Assembly (NCBI RefSeq): GCF_003240565.2
Contig: NZ_CP117256.1
Coordinates: 1-64,000 of the forward strand
DNA from: Rhizobium tumorigenes
GTDB taxonomy: Bacteria; Pseudomonadota; Alphaproteobacteria; Rhizobiales; Rhizobiaceae
Reading direction: 5' to 3'
Length of the DNA: 64,000 bases
Made by a program: the position numbers and the translations under genes. The stretch's first letter is position 1. Each line of letters opens with the position of its first letter. Below, in pieces: positions 27,201-36,373 of this stretch. The notes below the pieces were generated by a model, which saw nothing but the letters and a program-made list of their open reading frames with translations, was not told the origin of the DNA and made no database searches.

Positions 27201-29370
27201 CCGCTTCATCCCCGTTCCCTCATCGTTCGAGGCCCAGATGATTCAGGACGAGTTGGATCTTTACGAGGATCTGCTCACCAAGGTCGAACGCGACGACCGG
27301 CTATCGCGCAAGCGCATCGAGCGCACGAAGGAAGGTCACAAGGAACGGCTGGAAGCACTCGCCACCCGCAAGGACGACCTGCTCACCATCTCGGAGCTCG
27401 GGATCGATCAGATCATCGTCGACGAGGCGCAGGAATTCCGCAAGCTGTCCTTCGCCACCAACATGTCAACGCTGCGCGGTGTCGATCCGAACGGTTCGCA
27501 GCGGGCCTGGGACCTGTTCGTCAAATCTCGCTTCATCGAGACGAAGAACCCCGGCAGGGCGCTGGTGCTAGCTTCGGGAACGCCGATCACGAACACGCTC
27601 GGCGAGATGTTCTCCGTGCAACGGATGATGGATCCGCAAGCATTGTCGGAACGTGGTCTGCACGAGTTCGATGCCTGGGCATCGACCTTCGGCGATACCT
27701 CGACCGAACTCGAACTGCAGCCGTCGGGTAAATACAAACCGGTCACGCGCTTTAGCCAGTTCGTCAACGTGCCGGAACTGATTGCCATGTTCCGATCTTT
27801 CGCCGACGTCGTGCTGCCGGTCGATCTGAAAACCTATGTGAAAGTGCCGGAGGTCTCCGGCGGCAAGCGCCAGATCGTCACCGCCGAGCCGACGGCCGCT
27901 TTCAAGTCCTACCAGAAACAGCTGGACGCGCGGATCAAGGCGATCGAGATGCGCGATGGCCCGGCCAAGCCCGGCGATGATATCCTGCTCTCGGTCATCA
28001 CGGCCGGCCGCCATGCGGCGATCGATCTGCGGCTGGTCGATCAGGCCATGGGCAACGAGACCACCAACAAGCTGAACGCGCTTGTCACCAACACCCACCG
28101 GATCTGGCAGGAAACGGGAGGGGCAGAGTATCGTCGCAAGGACGGCAAGCCGTTCGACCGGCCGGGCGCTGGTCAACTGATCTTCTCGGATCTCGGCACG
28201 ATCAATGTCGAGGCATCCCGTGGTTTTTCTGCCTACCGATGGATCCGCGATGAGCTCGTCCGCCTTGGCGTGCCGGCTTCGGAAGTGGCCTTCATGCAGG
28301 ACTACAAGACGTCGGATGCCAAGCAGCGGCTGTTCAACGACGTCAATGCCGGCAAGGTCCGCGTGCTGATCGGCTCGTCGGAAACGATGGGCACCGGCGT
28401 CAATGTCCAGGCACGGCTAAAGGCGCTCCATCACCTCGATGTGCCGTGGTTGCCATCGCAGATCGAACAGCGCGAGGGCCGCATCATTCGCCAGGGCAAC
28501 CAGCATGACCAGGTCGATATCTTCGCCTATTCCACGCTCGGGAGCCTCGACGCCACCATGTGGCAGAACAACGAGCGCAAGGCCCGCTTCATCGCGGCTG
28601 CACTGTCCGGCGATACCAGCGTCCGCCGGCTAGAGGATATGGGCGAGGGGCAGGCAAACCAGTTTGCCATGGCCAAGGCCATCGCGTCAGGCGACGAGCG
28701 TTTGATGCAAAAGGCCGGGCTGGAGGCCGAGATCGCCCGCCTCGATCGCCTGCGCGCCGCCCATATCGACGATCAGCATGCGATCCGGCGCCAGATCCGC
28801 GACGCTGAACGGGATATCGAATTTTCCAGCCGCCGGATTGAGGATGTAGGCAAGGATATCGAGCAACTGGTCCCGACATCCGGCGATGCCTTTGTCATGC
28901 AGGTTGGTGAAGACACTTTCGACGAGCGAAAGCTCGCGGGCCGTGCGGTGATGAAGGAGATTCTAACACTGGTGCAGCTTCAGCAGGAGAAAGAGGTGAT
29001 CATTGCCACGATCGGCGGCTTCCATGTCGCCTATCACGGCGAACGGTTCGGTAAGGATGGCTACCGCTACGAGACACTCCTTCAACGCACAGGTGGCGAC
29101 TACGAGATCGACCTGGCCGTCACCACGACGCCGATTGGGGCCATCTCCCGGCTCGAGCATGCGCTCGGCGGGTTTGAACTGGAGCGCGGGGGCCATCGCA
29201 ATCGGCTCGCCGATGCGAAACGTCGCCTCGCCTCCTACACGCCGCGTCTGGGCGAAAGCTTCTCATTTGAAGCCGAACTTGAGCTCAAGCTGAGCCAACT
29301 GGACGAGATCGAAAGGGATCTTGCGGCAACCGGCGACGAACCAGAGGAGGATCGCCAGGAAGTCGCGTGA
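24283..29370 (+). CDS. Large DNA methylase-helicase fusion (DarB-like)
   Basis: A 1695-residue protein. The N-terminal third is an N6-adenine methyltransferase: motif I ILEPGIGTGMFPAL near residue 194 and catalytic LAIGNPPFSD near 255. The C-terminal half is an SF2 helicase of SNF2 type: Walker A AVGAGKTLTMA near 889, Walker B IIVDEAQEFRK near 1046, motif III LASGTPITNT near 1098 and motif VI QREGRIIRQGNQ near 1395. The closest architecture I know is the phage P1 DarB protein, which protects incoming DNA from restriction. Start at 24283 has AGGAG 8 bases upstream. Followed by a strong terminator. All key motifs are intact, so an active enzyme is expected. Confidence 0.88.
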   Translation: MAHDDPFTIDLFGNTALASGFDLGMPAFAADFAPDIDIDPRSSTPAAAGPLRKESKTTPQMRTKVNFRLQGSRGLAKSWRDRARDNIAAILLANEIDRHGVPARPEQQAKLIKFTGFGASDLANGIFRRPGDDAFRKGWEELGGNLESAVAPSDYASLARCTQYAHFTPEFIVQAMWIGLIRMGFKGGRILEPGIGTGMFPALMPESLSTVSHVTGIELDPVTARIVRLLQPRDKIVCGDFARIELPAHFDLAIGNPPFSDRTVKSDPVFRSLGFRLHDYFIAKSIDRLKPGGLAAFVTSSGTMDKADARAREHIAGMADLVGAIRLPEGSFRADAGTDVVVDLLFFRKRRTGEPAGDDSWLDLADVQVEGEGGCVRVNRWFAEHPDMVLGRHAITSGPFGETYACLPIGDDLETSLNATIGQLPAGIYAGEASTIDFALEDEVAEAMAERPDDPKVREGSYFIAKGAVLMQVVDGVAVPLEIRKGRSRDGIFVKHALIIRKLIPIRDAVRLVLKLQECDQPWQTAQVSLRIAWSSFVREFGPINFTTVSTSEDPETGETREVHRRPNIVPFRDDPDCWLVASIEDYDLETNTAKPGPIFTERVIAPPAAPVITSAVDALAVVLNERGHVDPDHIAELLHRNVEDVVGALGDAIFRNPSDGSWQMADAYLSGPIRAKLAVARAAAELDPIFSRNVTALERVQPADLRPSDITARLGAPWIPADDVVAFIKETMDADISIHHLPELATWTVNARQLEWSASGTTEWGTHRRHAGQLLSDALNSCLPQIFDTVRDAEVERRVLNTVETEAAKEKLAKIKSAFQSWIWSDADRTDRLARIYNDTFNNIAPRAFNGDHLQLPGASGAFSLYGHQKRGIWRVISAGSTYLAHAVGAGKTLTMAAAIMEQRRLGLINKAMLVVPGHCLAQAAREFLALYPNARILVADETNFVREKRHRFLSRAATAKWDAIIITHSAFRFIPVPSSFEAQMIQDELDLYEDLLTKVERDDRLSRKRIERTKEGHKERLEALATRKDDLLTISELGIDQIIVDEAQEFRKLSFATNMSTLRGVDPNGSQRAWDLFVKSRFIETKNPGRALVLASGTPITNTLGEMFSVQRMMDPQALSERGLHEFDAWASTFGDTSTELELQPSGKYKPVTRFSQFVNVPELIAMFRSFADVVLPVDLKTYVKVPEVSGGKRQIVTAEPTAAFKSYQKQLDARIKAIEMRDGPAKPGDDILLSVITAGRHAAIDLRLVDQAMGNETTNKLNALVTNTHRIWQETGGAEYRRKDGKPFDRPGAGQLIFSDLGTINVEASRGFSAYRWIRDELVRLGVPASEVAFMQDYKTSDAKQRLFNDVNAGKVRVLIGSSETMGTGVNVQARLKALHHLDVPWLPSQIEQREGRIIRQGNQHDQVDIFAYSTLGSLDATMWQNNERKARFIAAALSGDTSVRRLEDMGEGQANQFAMAKAIASGDERLMQKAGLEAEIARLDRLRAAHIDDQHAIRRQIRDAERDIEFSSRRIEDVGKDIEQLVPTSGDAFVMQVGEDTFDERKLAGRAVMKEILTLVQLQQEKEVIIATIGGFHVAYHGERFGKDGYRYETLLQRTGGDYEIDLAVTTTPIGAISRLEHALGGFELERGGHRNRLADAKRRLASYTPRLGESFSFEAELELKLSQLDEIERDLAATGDEPEEDRQEVA

Positions 29371-29492
29371 ACGGCGGCATATCTGCGGTCACTTGAAACG
29401 GGGTCGGACCATACACATCTATCGCTCATCACCCGTTTCGATGGTTTGCCTCACAGTGGCGATTGCCGCGCGTCTGAAATCGTCTGGGTTGG

Positions 29493-29532
29493 AAGGGCGC
29501 TCCCCGAAAGGGTCGAGCGCCCTTTGGTTTTT
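29493..29532 (+). terminator. Rho-independent terminator after the methylase-helicase gene
   Basis: AAGGGCGCT (29493-29501) pairs perfectly with AGCGCCCTT (29516-29524), a 9-bp stem, followed by TTGGTTTTT. It lies between convergent genes. Confidence 0.85.
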
Positions 29533-29547
29533 GGGCCCTTGAGCGTG

Positions 29548-30594
29548 CTATACTCCTAGCTTGTAGATCGCCGCATTGTCCTGCACATCTCGCAGGCCCT
29601 TATACGAGGCATGCCGTAACTTGCCGTCGTCGGTCCAGGCTCGATATTCGATCTCGGCAATCAGTGTCGGTTGAACGAAGACGGCCCCCTTCTTATCGAC
29701 CGCAACCGGAGCACGCCTGGTCTTCAGCGTGTCGAGCATCCGGCGCAGTTCGATAGTGTCTTTCTCTTTGAAGCCAGTCCCGACCGAACCGACATAGACG
29801 AACGCGTCGCCCTGGTAGGCCGCGAGCAGCAGGCTGCCGATCCCGCCGCGTGCCGCGGTCGACGGCTCGTATCCGACAATCACGAAGCTTTCGCTCTGGA
29901 TGCATTTGATCTTCAGCCAGTCGCCAAGCCGGCCCGAGCGGTAGGCACTGTCGCGGTGCTTGGCGATGATGCCTTCCAGGCCGTGCTCGCATGCAGCCGC
30001 CAGAAGTGTCGCGCCATCCGCTTCGACCTCCTGCGAGACGCGGATTACTCCCTCGCTTTCGCCGATCAGGTCTTCCAGGAGGAGACGGCGGCCCGACAGC
30101 TCCATGTTCGTCAGGTCATGCCCGTCGAAATACAACAGGTCGAATGCGTAGAGGATGGCATCGTCTGACGCTTGTCTGCCTCCGCGTCCGCCCAGTGACC
30201 GTTGCAGCGTCCCAAAATCCGATCGGCCCTCGGCATCAAGGACGACGGCTTCCCCATCGAGAATTGCCGTTCCTACGCCGAGCTTGCGCGCAGCGACGGC
30301 GATCGCGGGAAACCTGTCGGTCCAGTCATAACCGCCACGGGTGATGATCCGCACCGAATTCGGTTCGATGTGGACCGCCACGCGATAGCCGTCCCATTTG
30401 ATTTCATAGATCCAGTCTGGTCCGGGCGGCGGCTTTGCCTTCAACAGCGCCAGGCACGGTTCGATGCGATCAGGCATCGGGTCGAAGGGAAGTTGCGGCT
30501 GCGCCGGATCGCGGGGTTTGCGCGGTCGCGAGCGGATCGGGAGATCCATCTCCCGCAAAAGCGGCTGGGATTTTTGGCGCGGCGGCTTTGTCAT
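29548..30594 (-). CDS. ligD: ATP-dependent DNA ligase, LigD ligase-domain type
   Basis: A 348-residue ligase that seals nicks or ends using ATP. The adenylation motif IYEIKWDGYRVAVH holds the catalytic Lys near residue 67; also seen are ILDGEAVVLD, YAFDLLYFDG, EGIIAKHRDSAYRSG, DWLKIKC and the OB-domain EIEYRAWTDDGKLRHASYKG. The polymerase and phosphoesterase domains of full LigD are absent and no Ku gene is present, so it is a stand-alone ligase as often found on rhizobial plasmids. The ribosome-binding site is weak. Transcribed towards the terminator at 29493-29532. Probable role: joining plasmid DNA after transfer or repair. Confidence 0.93.
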   Translation of the reverse strand: MTKPPRQKSQPLLREMDLPIRSRPRKPRDPAQPQLPFDPMPDRIEPCLALLKAKPPPGPDWIYEIKWDGYRVAVHIEPNSVRIITRGGYDWTDRFPAIAVAARKLGVGTAILDGEAVVLDAEGRSDFGTLQRSLGGRGGRQASDDAILYAFDLLYFDGHDLTNMELSGRRLLLEDLIGESEGVIRVSQEVEADGATLLAAACEHGLEGIIAKHRDSAYRSGRLGDWLKIKCIQSESFVIVGYEPSTAARGGIGSLLLAAYQGDAFVYVGSVGTGFKEKDTIELRRMLDTLKTRRAPVAVDKKGAVFVQPTLIAEIEYRAWTDDGKLRHASYKGLRDVQDNAAIYKLGV

Positions 30595-30916
30595 GGCCAG
30601 AGTTCAGCAGCAATTGCTTAAAATCGTGTGACATCGCTGGGACATGGAGAAGGGGAGAAAAAGATGGGGGAGGAAAAGGAGACGGCAACCGGTTCGCAAG
30701 GACGGTCCATCGGCAGACGGTTCCCTCAATCGCGCCGGTCGCCGAGACCGGGCCCGCTTGCCGCGCAAGGCAGGTGTGCCTCGCTCTCCCGCAAGCCAGG
30801 TCTGCTCCGGCACAATTGCAGCCACTGCCCCGCCCTGCGGTTCGCAAGATGTCTTCGAGAAGAAGACGAGGAGGCAAGGACAGTCCGTCCGCCCGAAGCT
30901 CAAAGAGGTCATTCCC

Positions 30917-32617
30917 ATGCAGATAATTACAGCCGATCCGCGCAGCCTGAAGGACAACCCCAACCGTTCGCGCCAGTCGAAATCCTCGCCGCAGTCCGAT
31001 GCGCTGCTCTGCGCATCGATCCGGGCCATCGGCGTCGTGCAGCCGCCGATCGTCAAACTCGATCCGGAAGGCGGCAACAGTTACATCATTGTCTTCGGTC
31101 ACCGCCGAGCCGCCCAGGCCATTGCCGCCGATCTTATGGAAATCCCGCTGCTGCTAGCCGATCCTTCCGACGATCTCGCCGCCATGCAATCCTTTGCCGA
31201 GAACATCGCCCGCGAACCGCTGAACCCCGTCGATCAGTGGCGCGGCATCGAACGGCTGGTGGCTCTCGGATGGACCGAGGAGTCGATCGCCATGGCGCTT
31301 GCGCTCCCCAGCCGGCAGATCAGAAAGCTGCGGCTTCTGGCCAACATCCTGCCCGCGATGCTCGACCAAATGGCGCGTGGCGATATGCCGAACGAGCAGC
31401 AACTGCGCACAATCGCCGCCGCCGGCCAGGCCGACCAGGCCGAGGTCTGGAAGAAGTACAAGCCAAAGAAACAGGACCCCCAGGTGTCCTGGTGGGAAGT
31501 GGCTCGCGCCCTGACAACTTCCCGAATGCTTGCCAAGAATGCACGCTTCGGTGACGACCTGGCGAAGGCCTACGGCATCACCTGGGTCGAGGACCTGTTT
31601 GCACCCGCCGACGAGGACAGTCGCTATACCACCGATGTCGAGGCGTTTCTCGGTGCCCAGCAGGAGTGGCTTGCCAACAATCTGCCGAAGCGCGGTTCTA
31701 TCATCGAGGCCAATGAATACGGGCAGGCCAAACTCCCTGCCAAGGCACAACAGGTCTACAGCAGGCCTGGGAAGGGCGACCTGACGGGCTGGTACATCAA
31801 CGCGCGCGATGGCTCGGTTCAAACCGTCACCTATCGCATGCCCGAAACAAAGAAACCGACGCCGGGCAAGGATGCCGATGGTGTCGAAACCCCCATGGAG
31901 GAAGTCGAGGCTTCGAAGGCGCGGCCAGATGTGACCCAGAAGGGTCTCGACATGATCGGCGACCTGCGCACCGATGCCCTTCACGAGGCGCTCGCGCGCT
32001 CACCGATCGAGGACGATACGCTGACGGCGCTGCTGGTCCTTGCTCTCAGCGGGCAGAACGTCACGATCGCCAGCGGCGCGTCCGACAATCCCTCCGGTCA
32101 TGCCAAATGCGCACCGCAGGCGGCCCGGCTGATTGGCGAGGACGGCAGGCTGTCCTTCGATCGCGAAACCCTCGGGCAAGTCGCCCGCTCCGTCCTGATC
32201 GAGGTGCTGTCGCTTCGCCGCAATCGCTCCAACAGCGGACTGGTGGCTCGCATTGCCGGCGACGCCGTAGGCGCTGACCAGTTTTTGCCCACCATGGCGC
32301 GCGAGGACTTTCTCGCATGCCTCTCGCGTAGCGCGCTGGAAACCGTGGCGGAAGCGGCAGGAATTCCCGGTCGCATCAAGGTCAAGGATATTCGCGCCGC
32401 TGTGGTCGAGCACTTCGCCGATGGCCGCCTGATCCTGCCGGCGGCAGCGATCGCAGCGGATCGCGCCGAGGTTCTGGCGTGGGCTACGCGTTTTGCGCCT
32501 CCGATATCCGGTCTCGAGGACGATGACGAGACCGACGCAACGACAGAGGACGTCATTCCGCCGTCTGATACCACCAGGGCCATTGACGACGACGGTCTCC
32601 GCGAGGCGGCCGAGTAG
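30917..32617 (+). CDS. ParB/RepB/Spo0J-family nuclease-domain protein
   Basis: A 566-residue plasmid protein with an N-terminal ParB-like domain: MQIITADPRSLKDNPNRSR, IVFGHRRAAQAIAADLMEIP near residue 57, and ENIAREPLNPVDQWRGIERL near 95, then a HTH-like helix (SIAMALALPSRQIRKLR). The C-terminal 350 residues are an alpha-rich region of unknown function. It differs from RepB and has no ParA next to it, so it is more likely a DNA-binding or nuclease factor than a partition protein. Start chosen at the ATG with AGAGG 8 bases upstream; the frame is open to 30644 but unsupported. Confidence 0.88.
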   Translation: MQIITADPRSLKDNPNRSRQSKSSPQSDALLCASIRAIGVVQPPIVKLDPEGGNSYIIVFGHRRAAQAIAADLMEIPLLLADPSDDLAAMQSFAENIAREPLNPVDQWRGIERLVALGWTEESIAMALALPSRQIRKLRLLANILPAMLDQMARGDMPNEQQLRTIAAAGQADQAEVWKKYKPKKQDPQVSWWEVARALTTSRMLAKNARFGDDLAKAYGITWVEDLFAPADEDSRYTTDVEAFLGAQQEWLANNLPKRGSIIEANEYGQAKLPAKAQQVYSRPGKGDLTGWYINARDGSVQTVTYRMPETKKPTPGKDADGVETPMEEVEASKARPDVTQKGLDMIGDLRTDALHEALARSPIEDDTLTALLVLALSGQNVTIASGASDNPSGHAKCAPQAARLIGEDGRLSFDRETLGQVARSVLIEVLSLRRNRSNSGLVARIAGDAVGADQFLPTMAREDFLACLSRSALETVAEAAGIPGRIKVKDIRAAVVEHFADGRLILPAAAIAADRAEVLAWATRFAPPISGLEDDDETDATTEDVIPPSDTTRAIDDDGLREAAE

Positions 32618-32636
32618 CCCCAGACATCAACCCCTC

Positions 32637-32666
32637 TGTCCGCCGCCGGCCTGCCGGCGGCGGACA
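32637..32666. terminator. Strong hairpin after the ParB-like gene
   Basis: TGTCCGCCGCCGGC and GCCGGCGGCGGACA form a perfect 14-bp stem around CT, 20 bases after the stop. There is no T-tract, so it may be a weak terminator or an RNA-stabilising end. Confidence 0.6.
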
Positions 32667-32689
32667 TGTCCCATCCGAGGACTGCAGCA

Positions 32690-33440
32690 CATCGTGTCCG
32701 CACGATCTCCCCTTGACGGACAGACCCGCGCTGAGCTCGCATCCGCTCTGGTCGGCGACTTCGCTTTCGCCACGATCCCGACAGACACCGGCTTTTACCT
32801 CGCCACGGCAGGGCGATTGGCGAGACCTACCAGACGTGGACGATCGCCTATTTTCACGACAGGCCAAACGAGCCGGTCGGCGAGGCCGCCTTGCGGCGCA
32901 CTGGCGAGGAACGGGCGATCCGTGTCGGCCAATTGGCCGATCTCGATCGCAGAACCCTATCCGCACGGGTGTCGATGCGGTGGGGGCCGTCGCAGCACGC
33001 CGTCCGTTGGGCCGATGGCATTGTTGCCCACAGCACGGCCGGCCATGGCGGCTTTGCACCTTCCCCCGAGCGCAACAGGCTGGATTCCTTCAGATTTGCG
33101 CGTCGGGCGTGGTTTTACGAACAGGACTGCGCCCGGGTGGCCGTGGTGATCGCCTTGCCCGATCTGTTCACCGCGTTCGAGAAGCGCCATGTGGACGACA
33201 TTTTTGTGCAACGTCTATCCGCAAGTTTGGGAGGATCGACGAGGCAAATTTCTGGAGCCGGGGCAGATGCGCGGCAAGGGCCGCAGCCGCTTCGAGCGCG
33301 ACAATGCCGGCCGCTGGGTGGTAATTTCGGCCATTCAGCCGCGTCACCATCCGGGCTTCGTCGAATGCATCGTGCCATTGGCCCGACGGCGGTCGACCGA
33401 ACCTTTCATGCCGGCAGATGAGCAGCGGCGCTATCTGGTC
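32690..33440 (+). pseudogene. Frameshifted DUF7007-like gene
   Basis: Protein-like segments follow each other in three frames: LASALVGDFAFATIPTDTGF, then MRWGPSQHAVRWADGIVAHS leading into TAGHGGFAPSPERNR and YEQDCARVAVVIALPDLFTA, then CNVYPQVWEDRRGKFLEPGQ and RWVVISAIQPRHHPGF. The HSTAGHGGF motif and order match a plasmid protein family of rhizobia that I associate with DUF7007. At least three frameshifts make it non-functional. Confidence 0.55.
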
Positions 33441-34095
33441 GCCGAGACCGCCAACATGCGAACCCCTCAAGCGTCATTGGCTGGGACAGGACGTCAGGCG
33501 CCGCGCCAATGGCGTCCGCCAAACAGGACCAGCGCAAACTCAAGCCGGCGGTCGACGGAACCGTGGCATGCGCACGATGCTGGTGCCGGCCGTTTTGTGT
33601 CTTGCCGAACGCCACGCGTTGGATCGGCAATTGCCGGGTTTTCCAGCCTGCGCTTGAGGACGAGCCGGTCGAGCCGCGCTGACATCTCGGCCATCGCGCC
33701 GAGAGGCGATCGACGGACCCACCGTGGGGCGGTTGTCAGCCCGGGCCGGCAACGCGCGGCGCTGACATGGGCGCTGTCGTCCGGTGACCGGCAAAGACGT
33801 CAAGCCGGCTCCGGCACCGGCCCTCGGATTGCTGCGGTCTGAACCGGTCGCGCCCTGGTCCAAGGTCGCGTTCCGCGCCGCGGGGCGGCAGGATCGACGC
33901 GCGCTTCGCAAGGCGCGGTCGCGTTCGCTGCAGACCGCGGTGCGGTCCGCATCCCCCGCAACCCAACCCAGCTCGTCCGCATCGTCCTGACCTTGGGCCA
34001 GGCCGCTTGCCCGGTCCGTGTCGACCGCACCCGAGGGACGGTGCCGGAAAACGGCAGACCCGGGCTTCGCTCAACCACGCACAAGGACAACGCTC
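33441..34095. other. Gene-poor stretch
   Basis: About 650 bp of GC-rich DNA with overlapping arginine-rich open frames on both strands and no ribosome-binding site. Probably the worn 3' part of the preceding pseudogene plus the promoter of the next gene. Confidence 0.45.
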
Positions 34096-34677
34096 ATGAC
34101 ATCGCTCAACCGCTCCTCCAAGGTCCGCCCCAGCGCCCAACGCGCCGCCACCCTCGATATGGTCCGCCACGCCTGCCCCGACGCAGCCCAGGCCACCCGG
34201 ATCTGCGAAAGCTTCGGCCTTACCATCGTCGACAGCGATGGTATCCGCGCGCTGCACCGCCGCCAGCTCATCGACAGCGCCGAGGCGCTGAAGGAAGGCC
34301 TCGCCGAAAAGGCCATGCAGATCCACATGCAGCGCGTTGTCGGCTCCTTCGTCGGCTCCGCCTATGGCGCCGGGCAATTCTACAGCCGCGCCGTCACCGA
34401 GGCGCGCGATCTCACGACCAAACTCTCCAACGACGATCGCGACGAGGATCTCGACGGTCCGGTCGGCTTTGGCAGCCGGGCGCAGCGCAAGCGTGAATTC
34501 GCAGCCGATATGGGCCTGCAGGCCCACGTGCTGCGCATGGCGGCCGAAGGTGCCGTCTCGGCCTATGAAGACATCACCGGCGAGACCTGGAAGCCCTACG
34601 AGCGCGCCGGTTCGGCGATCGTCGCACCGTCGCTCGACCAAAAGGCCGCATCGGTTCAAATGTCGGCCTTCGACTGA
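34096..34677 (+). CDS. Conserved plasmid protein of unknown function
   Basis: A 193-residue, largely helical protein without signal peptide. I recognise the general type from rhizobial plasmids but no function. Notable blocks are LDMVRHACPDAAQATRICES, LKEGLAEKAMQIHMQRVVGS and RKREFAADMGLQAHVLRMAA; the last 20 residues are Ser/Ala-rich. AAGGA lies 9 bases upstream of the ATG at 34096. It is followed by a terminator, so it is a single-gene unit. Confidence 0.75.
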   Translation: MTSLNRSSKVRPSAQRAATLDMVRHACPDAAQATRICESFGLTIVDSDGIRALHRRQLIDSAEALKEGLAEKAMQIHMQRVVGSFVGSAYGAGQFYSRAVTEARDLTTKLSNDDRDEDLDGPVGFGSRAQRKREFAADMGLQAHVLRMAAEGAVSAYEDITGETWKPYERAGSAIVAPSLDQKAASVQMSAFD

Positions 34678-34704
34678 ACCAAGCGGCAAACCCGCTTCCA
34701 CCAG

Positions 34705-34731
34705 AAAGGCCGGCGTCCTGCGCCGGCTTTT
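34705..34731 (+). terminator. Rho-independent terminator
   Basis: GCCGGCG (34709-34715) and CGCCGGC (34721-34727) around TCCTG, extended by AAAG opposite TTTT. The A and T flanks make it usable in both directions. Confidence 0.75.
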
Positions 34732-34960
34732 CCGGTGTCACCGGGAGCTGCTGCGGCCGCCGCAGTTCGTCCCGGATTGCGGTCTAGCCGCGTCCGGAAG
34801 CAGACCCGCAACGGCATGCCGTCCTCCACTCACGTTCCGGCCCGCTCGCGAGGCTCGAAACGGTTCAACGCCTAAGGCAGCGGGTGCGGCGCCTCCGTCC
34901 GCCGCTTCTTCGACCGCCGTGACGAACCGCGATCGGCGCGGTCGACGAAGTGGAGAAACA

Positions 34961-36004
34961 ATGATGAAAGGGAAGATCTCGAAGGAAATGGACGGCAGGA
35001 CCGAAAGCAGGATCGAACCGCGGACCGATGTCTATGCGCGCATCACCGACAAAATCCTGGCTGCCCTCGAAGACGGCGTGCGTCCCTGGGTGCAGCCCTG
35101 GAGTAGCGCACATCTCATCGGCCGCGTCTCGCGACCGTTGCGCCACAACGGCGAACCCTATTCCGGCATCAATGTCTTGCTGCTGTGGTCGGAGACGATG
35201 GCCCGCGGCTATGGCGCCTCGACGTGGATGACGTTTCGCCAGGCTCAGGAACTCGGCGCATCCGTGCGAAAGGGCGAGACCGGCTCGATGGTGGTCTATG
35301 CAAACCGCGTCATCAAGACCGAAACCGACAGCAGCGGCCAGGATCTCGAGCGTGATATCGTCTTCCTCAAGGCCTACACCGTCTTCAATGTCGAACAGAT
35401 CGACGGCCTCGGTGACCGTTACGCCGATACAGGGCAGGACATCAACGCGCGGCCCGTCGACAGGATTGCTCATGCCGATGCCTTCTTTTCCGCCATCGGC
35501 GCAAGCATCCGCCACGGCGGGGCAGATGCGTTCTACGCGCCGGACGCGGACGTCATCCAGATGCCGCCGATCGAGACGTTCCGGGATGCCGAAATCTACT
35601 ATGCAACGCTGGCGCATGAGAGCATCCACTGGACAGGCGCGGCGCACCGGCTCGATCGCGACCTGTCCAGATATGCGAAAGATCGAAGCGCCCGCGCCCG
35701 GGAAGAGCTGATCGCTGAGTTGGGAGCGGTCTTCCTCGCGGCCGATCTTCGCATCGTTCCGGACATGGAGCCACGGTCTGACCATGCGAGCTACCTTGCT
35801 GCCTGGGTTCAGGTGCTTGCAAACGACAAACGCTTCATCGTGCAGGCGGCGGCGCAGGCACAGCGATCCGTCGCCTTTCTTCACGATCTTCAGTCGCAGC
35901 CACGACGCGATGCGGCATGGCCTTCGTTTCAGGACACAGGGCGACTGCAATCCGCGTCTGCCAAATCTGATCCGGATGCGCAGGATACGCCTCGGCTGAC
36001 ATAA
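34961..36004 (+). CDS. ardC: ArdC-type antirestriction protein
   Basis: A 347-residue ArdC protein. The N-terminal ssDNA-binding domain has RTDVYARITDKILAALEDGV and SGINVLLLWSETMARGYG then TWMTFRQAQELGASVRKGE; the C-terminal zincin-like domain has LAHESIHWTGAAHRLDRD with the HExxH-like metal motif (HESIH) and REELIAELGAVFLAADL. ArdC proteins bind single-stranded DNA and protect incoming plasmid DNA from restriction. Start at 34961 with GGAG 5 bases upstream (a second ATG follows directly). Its presence supports a leading-region assignment. The metal-binding residues are intact. Confidence 0.92.
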   Translation: MMKGKISKEMDGRTESRIEPRTDVYARITDKILAALEDGVRPWVQPWSSAHLIGRVSRPLRHNGEPYSGINVLLLWSETMARGYGASTWMTFRQAQELGASVRKGETGSMVVYANRVIKTETDSSGQDLERDIVFLKAYTVFNVEQIDGLGDRYADTGQDINARPVDRIAHADAFFSAIGASIRHGGADAFYAPDADVIQMPPIETFRDAEIYYATLAHESIHWTGAAHRLDRDLSRYAKDRSARAREELIAELGAVFLAADLRIVPDMEPRSDHASYLAAWVQVLANDKRFIVQAAAQAQRSVAFLHDLQSQPRRDAAWPSFQDTGRLQSASAKSDPDAQDTPRLT

Positions 36005-36139
36005 ATCGGCTCTGAAGGAAGGCGCGCCTGCCGCTTCAATGCGCTCGGCAATCCGCACAGCGCGGCGGATTCCAATTTCAGGAATCGCATGGAATACCTA
36101 TTCTAGGCAATTCGGCATGGAGACCTGGCGATAGAGCTG

Positions 36140-36373
36140 TTGACCTTTCCGGACATGAATCGCGCTTCGGGCGATATCCTCGAGGCGGCCGTTGTCGAAC
36201 CGGCCAGCCTGACAAGGCGGGGCAAAGACAAGCTCGTCATCCTGACCGCCGACGACGAAATGCCACTCTGTCCTTCGCACAGGCAGGCCTACGGATTGCT
36301 CGGCGCACCGCAAGACAGTCATCGAAAATTGATGACCGGCCTGGACGATATCATCGGGACCGGCAATGCTTGA
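36140..36373 (+). CDS. Phd/YefM-like antitoxin
   Basis: A 77-residue protein whose start FPDMNRASGDILEAAVVEPA then TRRGKDKLVILTADDE matches the Phd/YefM antitoxin fold: the N-terminal DNA-binding part that represses its operon and neutralises a toxin. The start is a TTG, weakly supported; an ATG inside would remove part of the domain. It overlaps the downstream toxin frame by 8 bases, the usual operon arrangement. Confidence 0.65.
   Translation: MTFPDMNRASGDILEAAVVEPASLTRRGKDKLVILTADDEMPLCPSHRQAYGLLGAPQDSHRKLMTGLDDIIGTGNA

Noticed and set aside
31154..31984. 276-codon minus-strand frame
   Set aside because: Antisense to the ParB-like gene; shadow frame.
33736..34701. 321-codon minus-strand frame
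   Set aside because: Opposite to the conserved plasmid gene at 34096-34677 and rich in Arg/Ala/Gly low-complexity sequence; no start signal.
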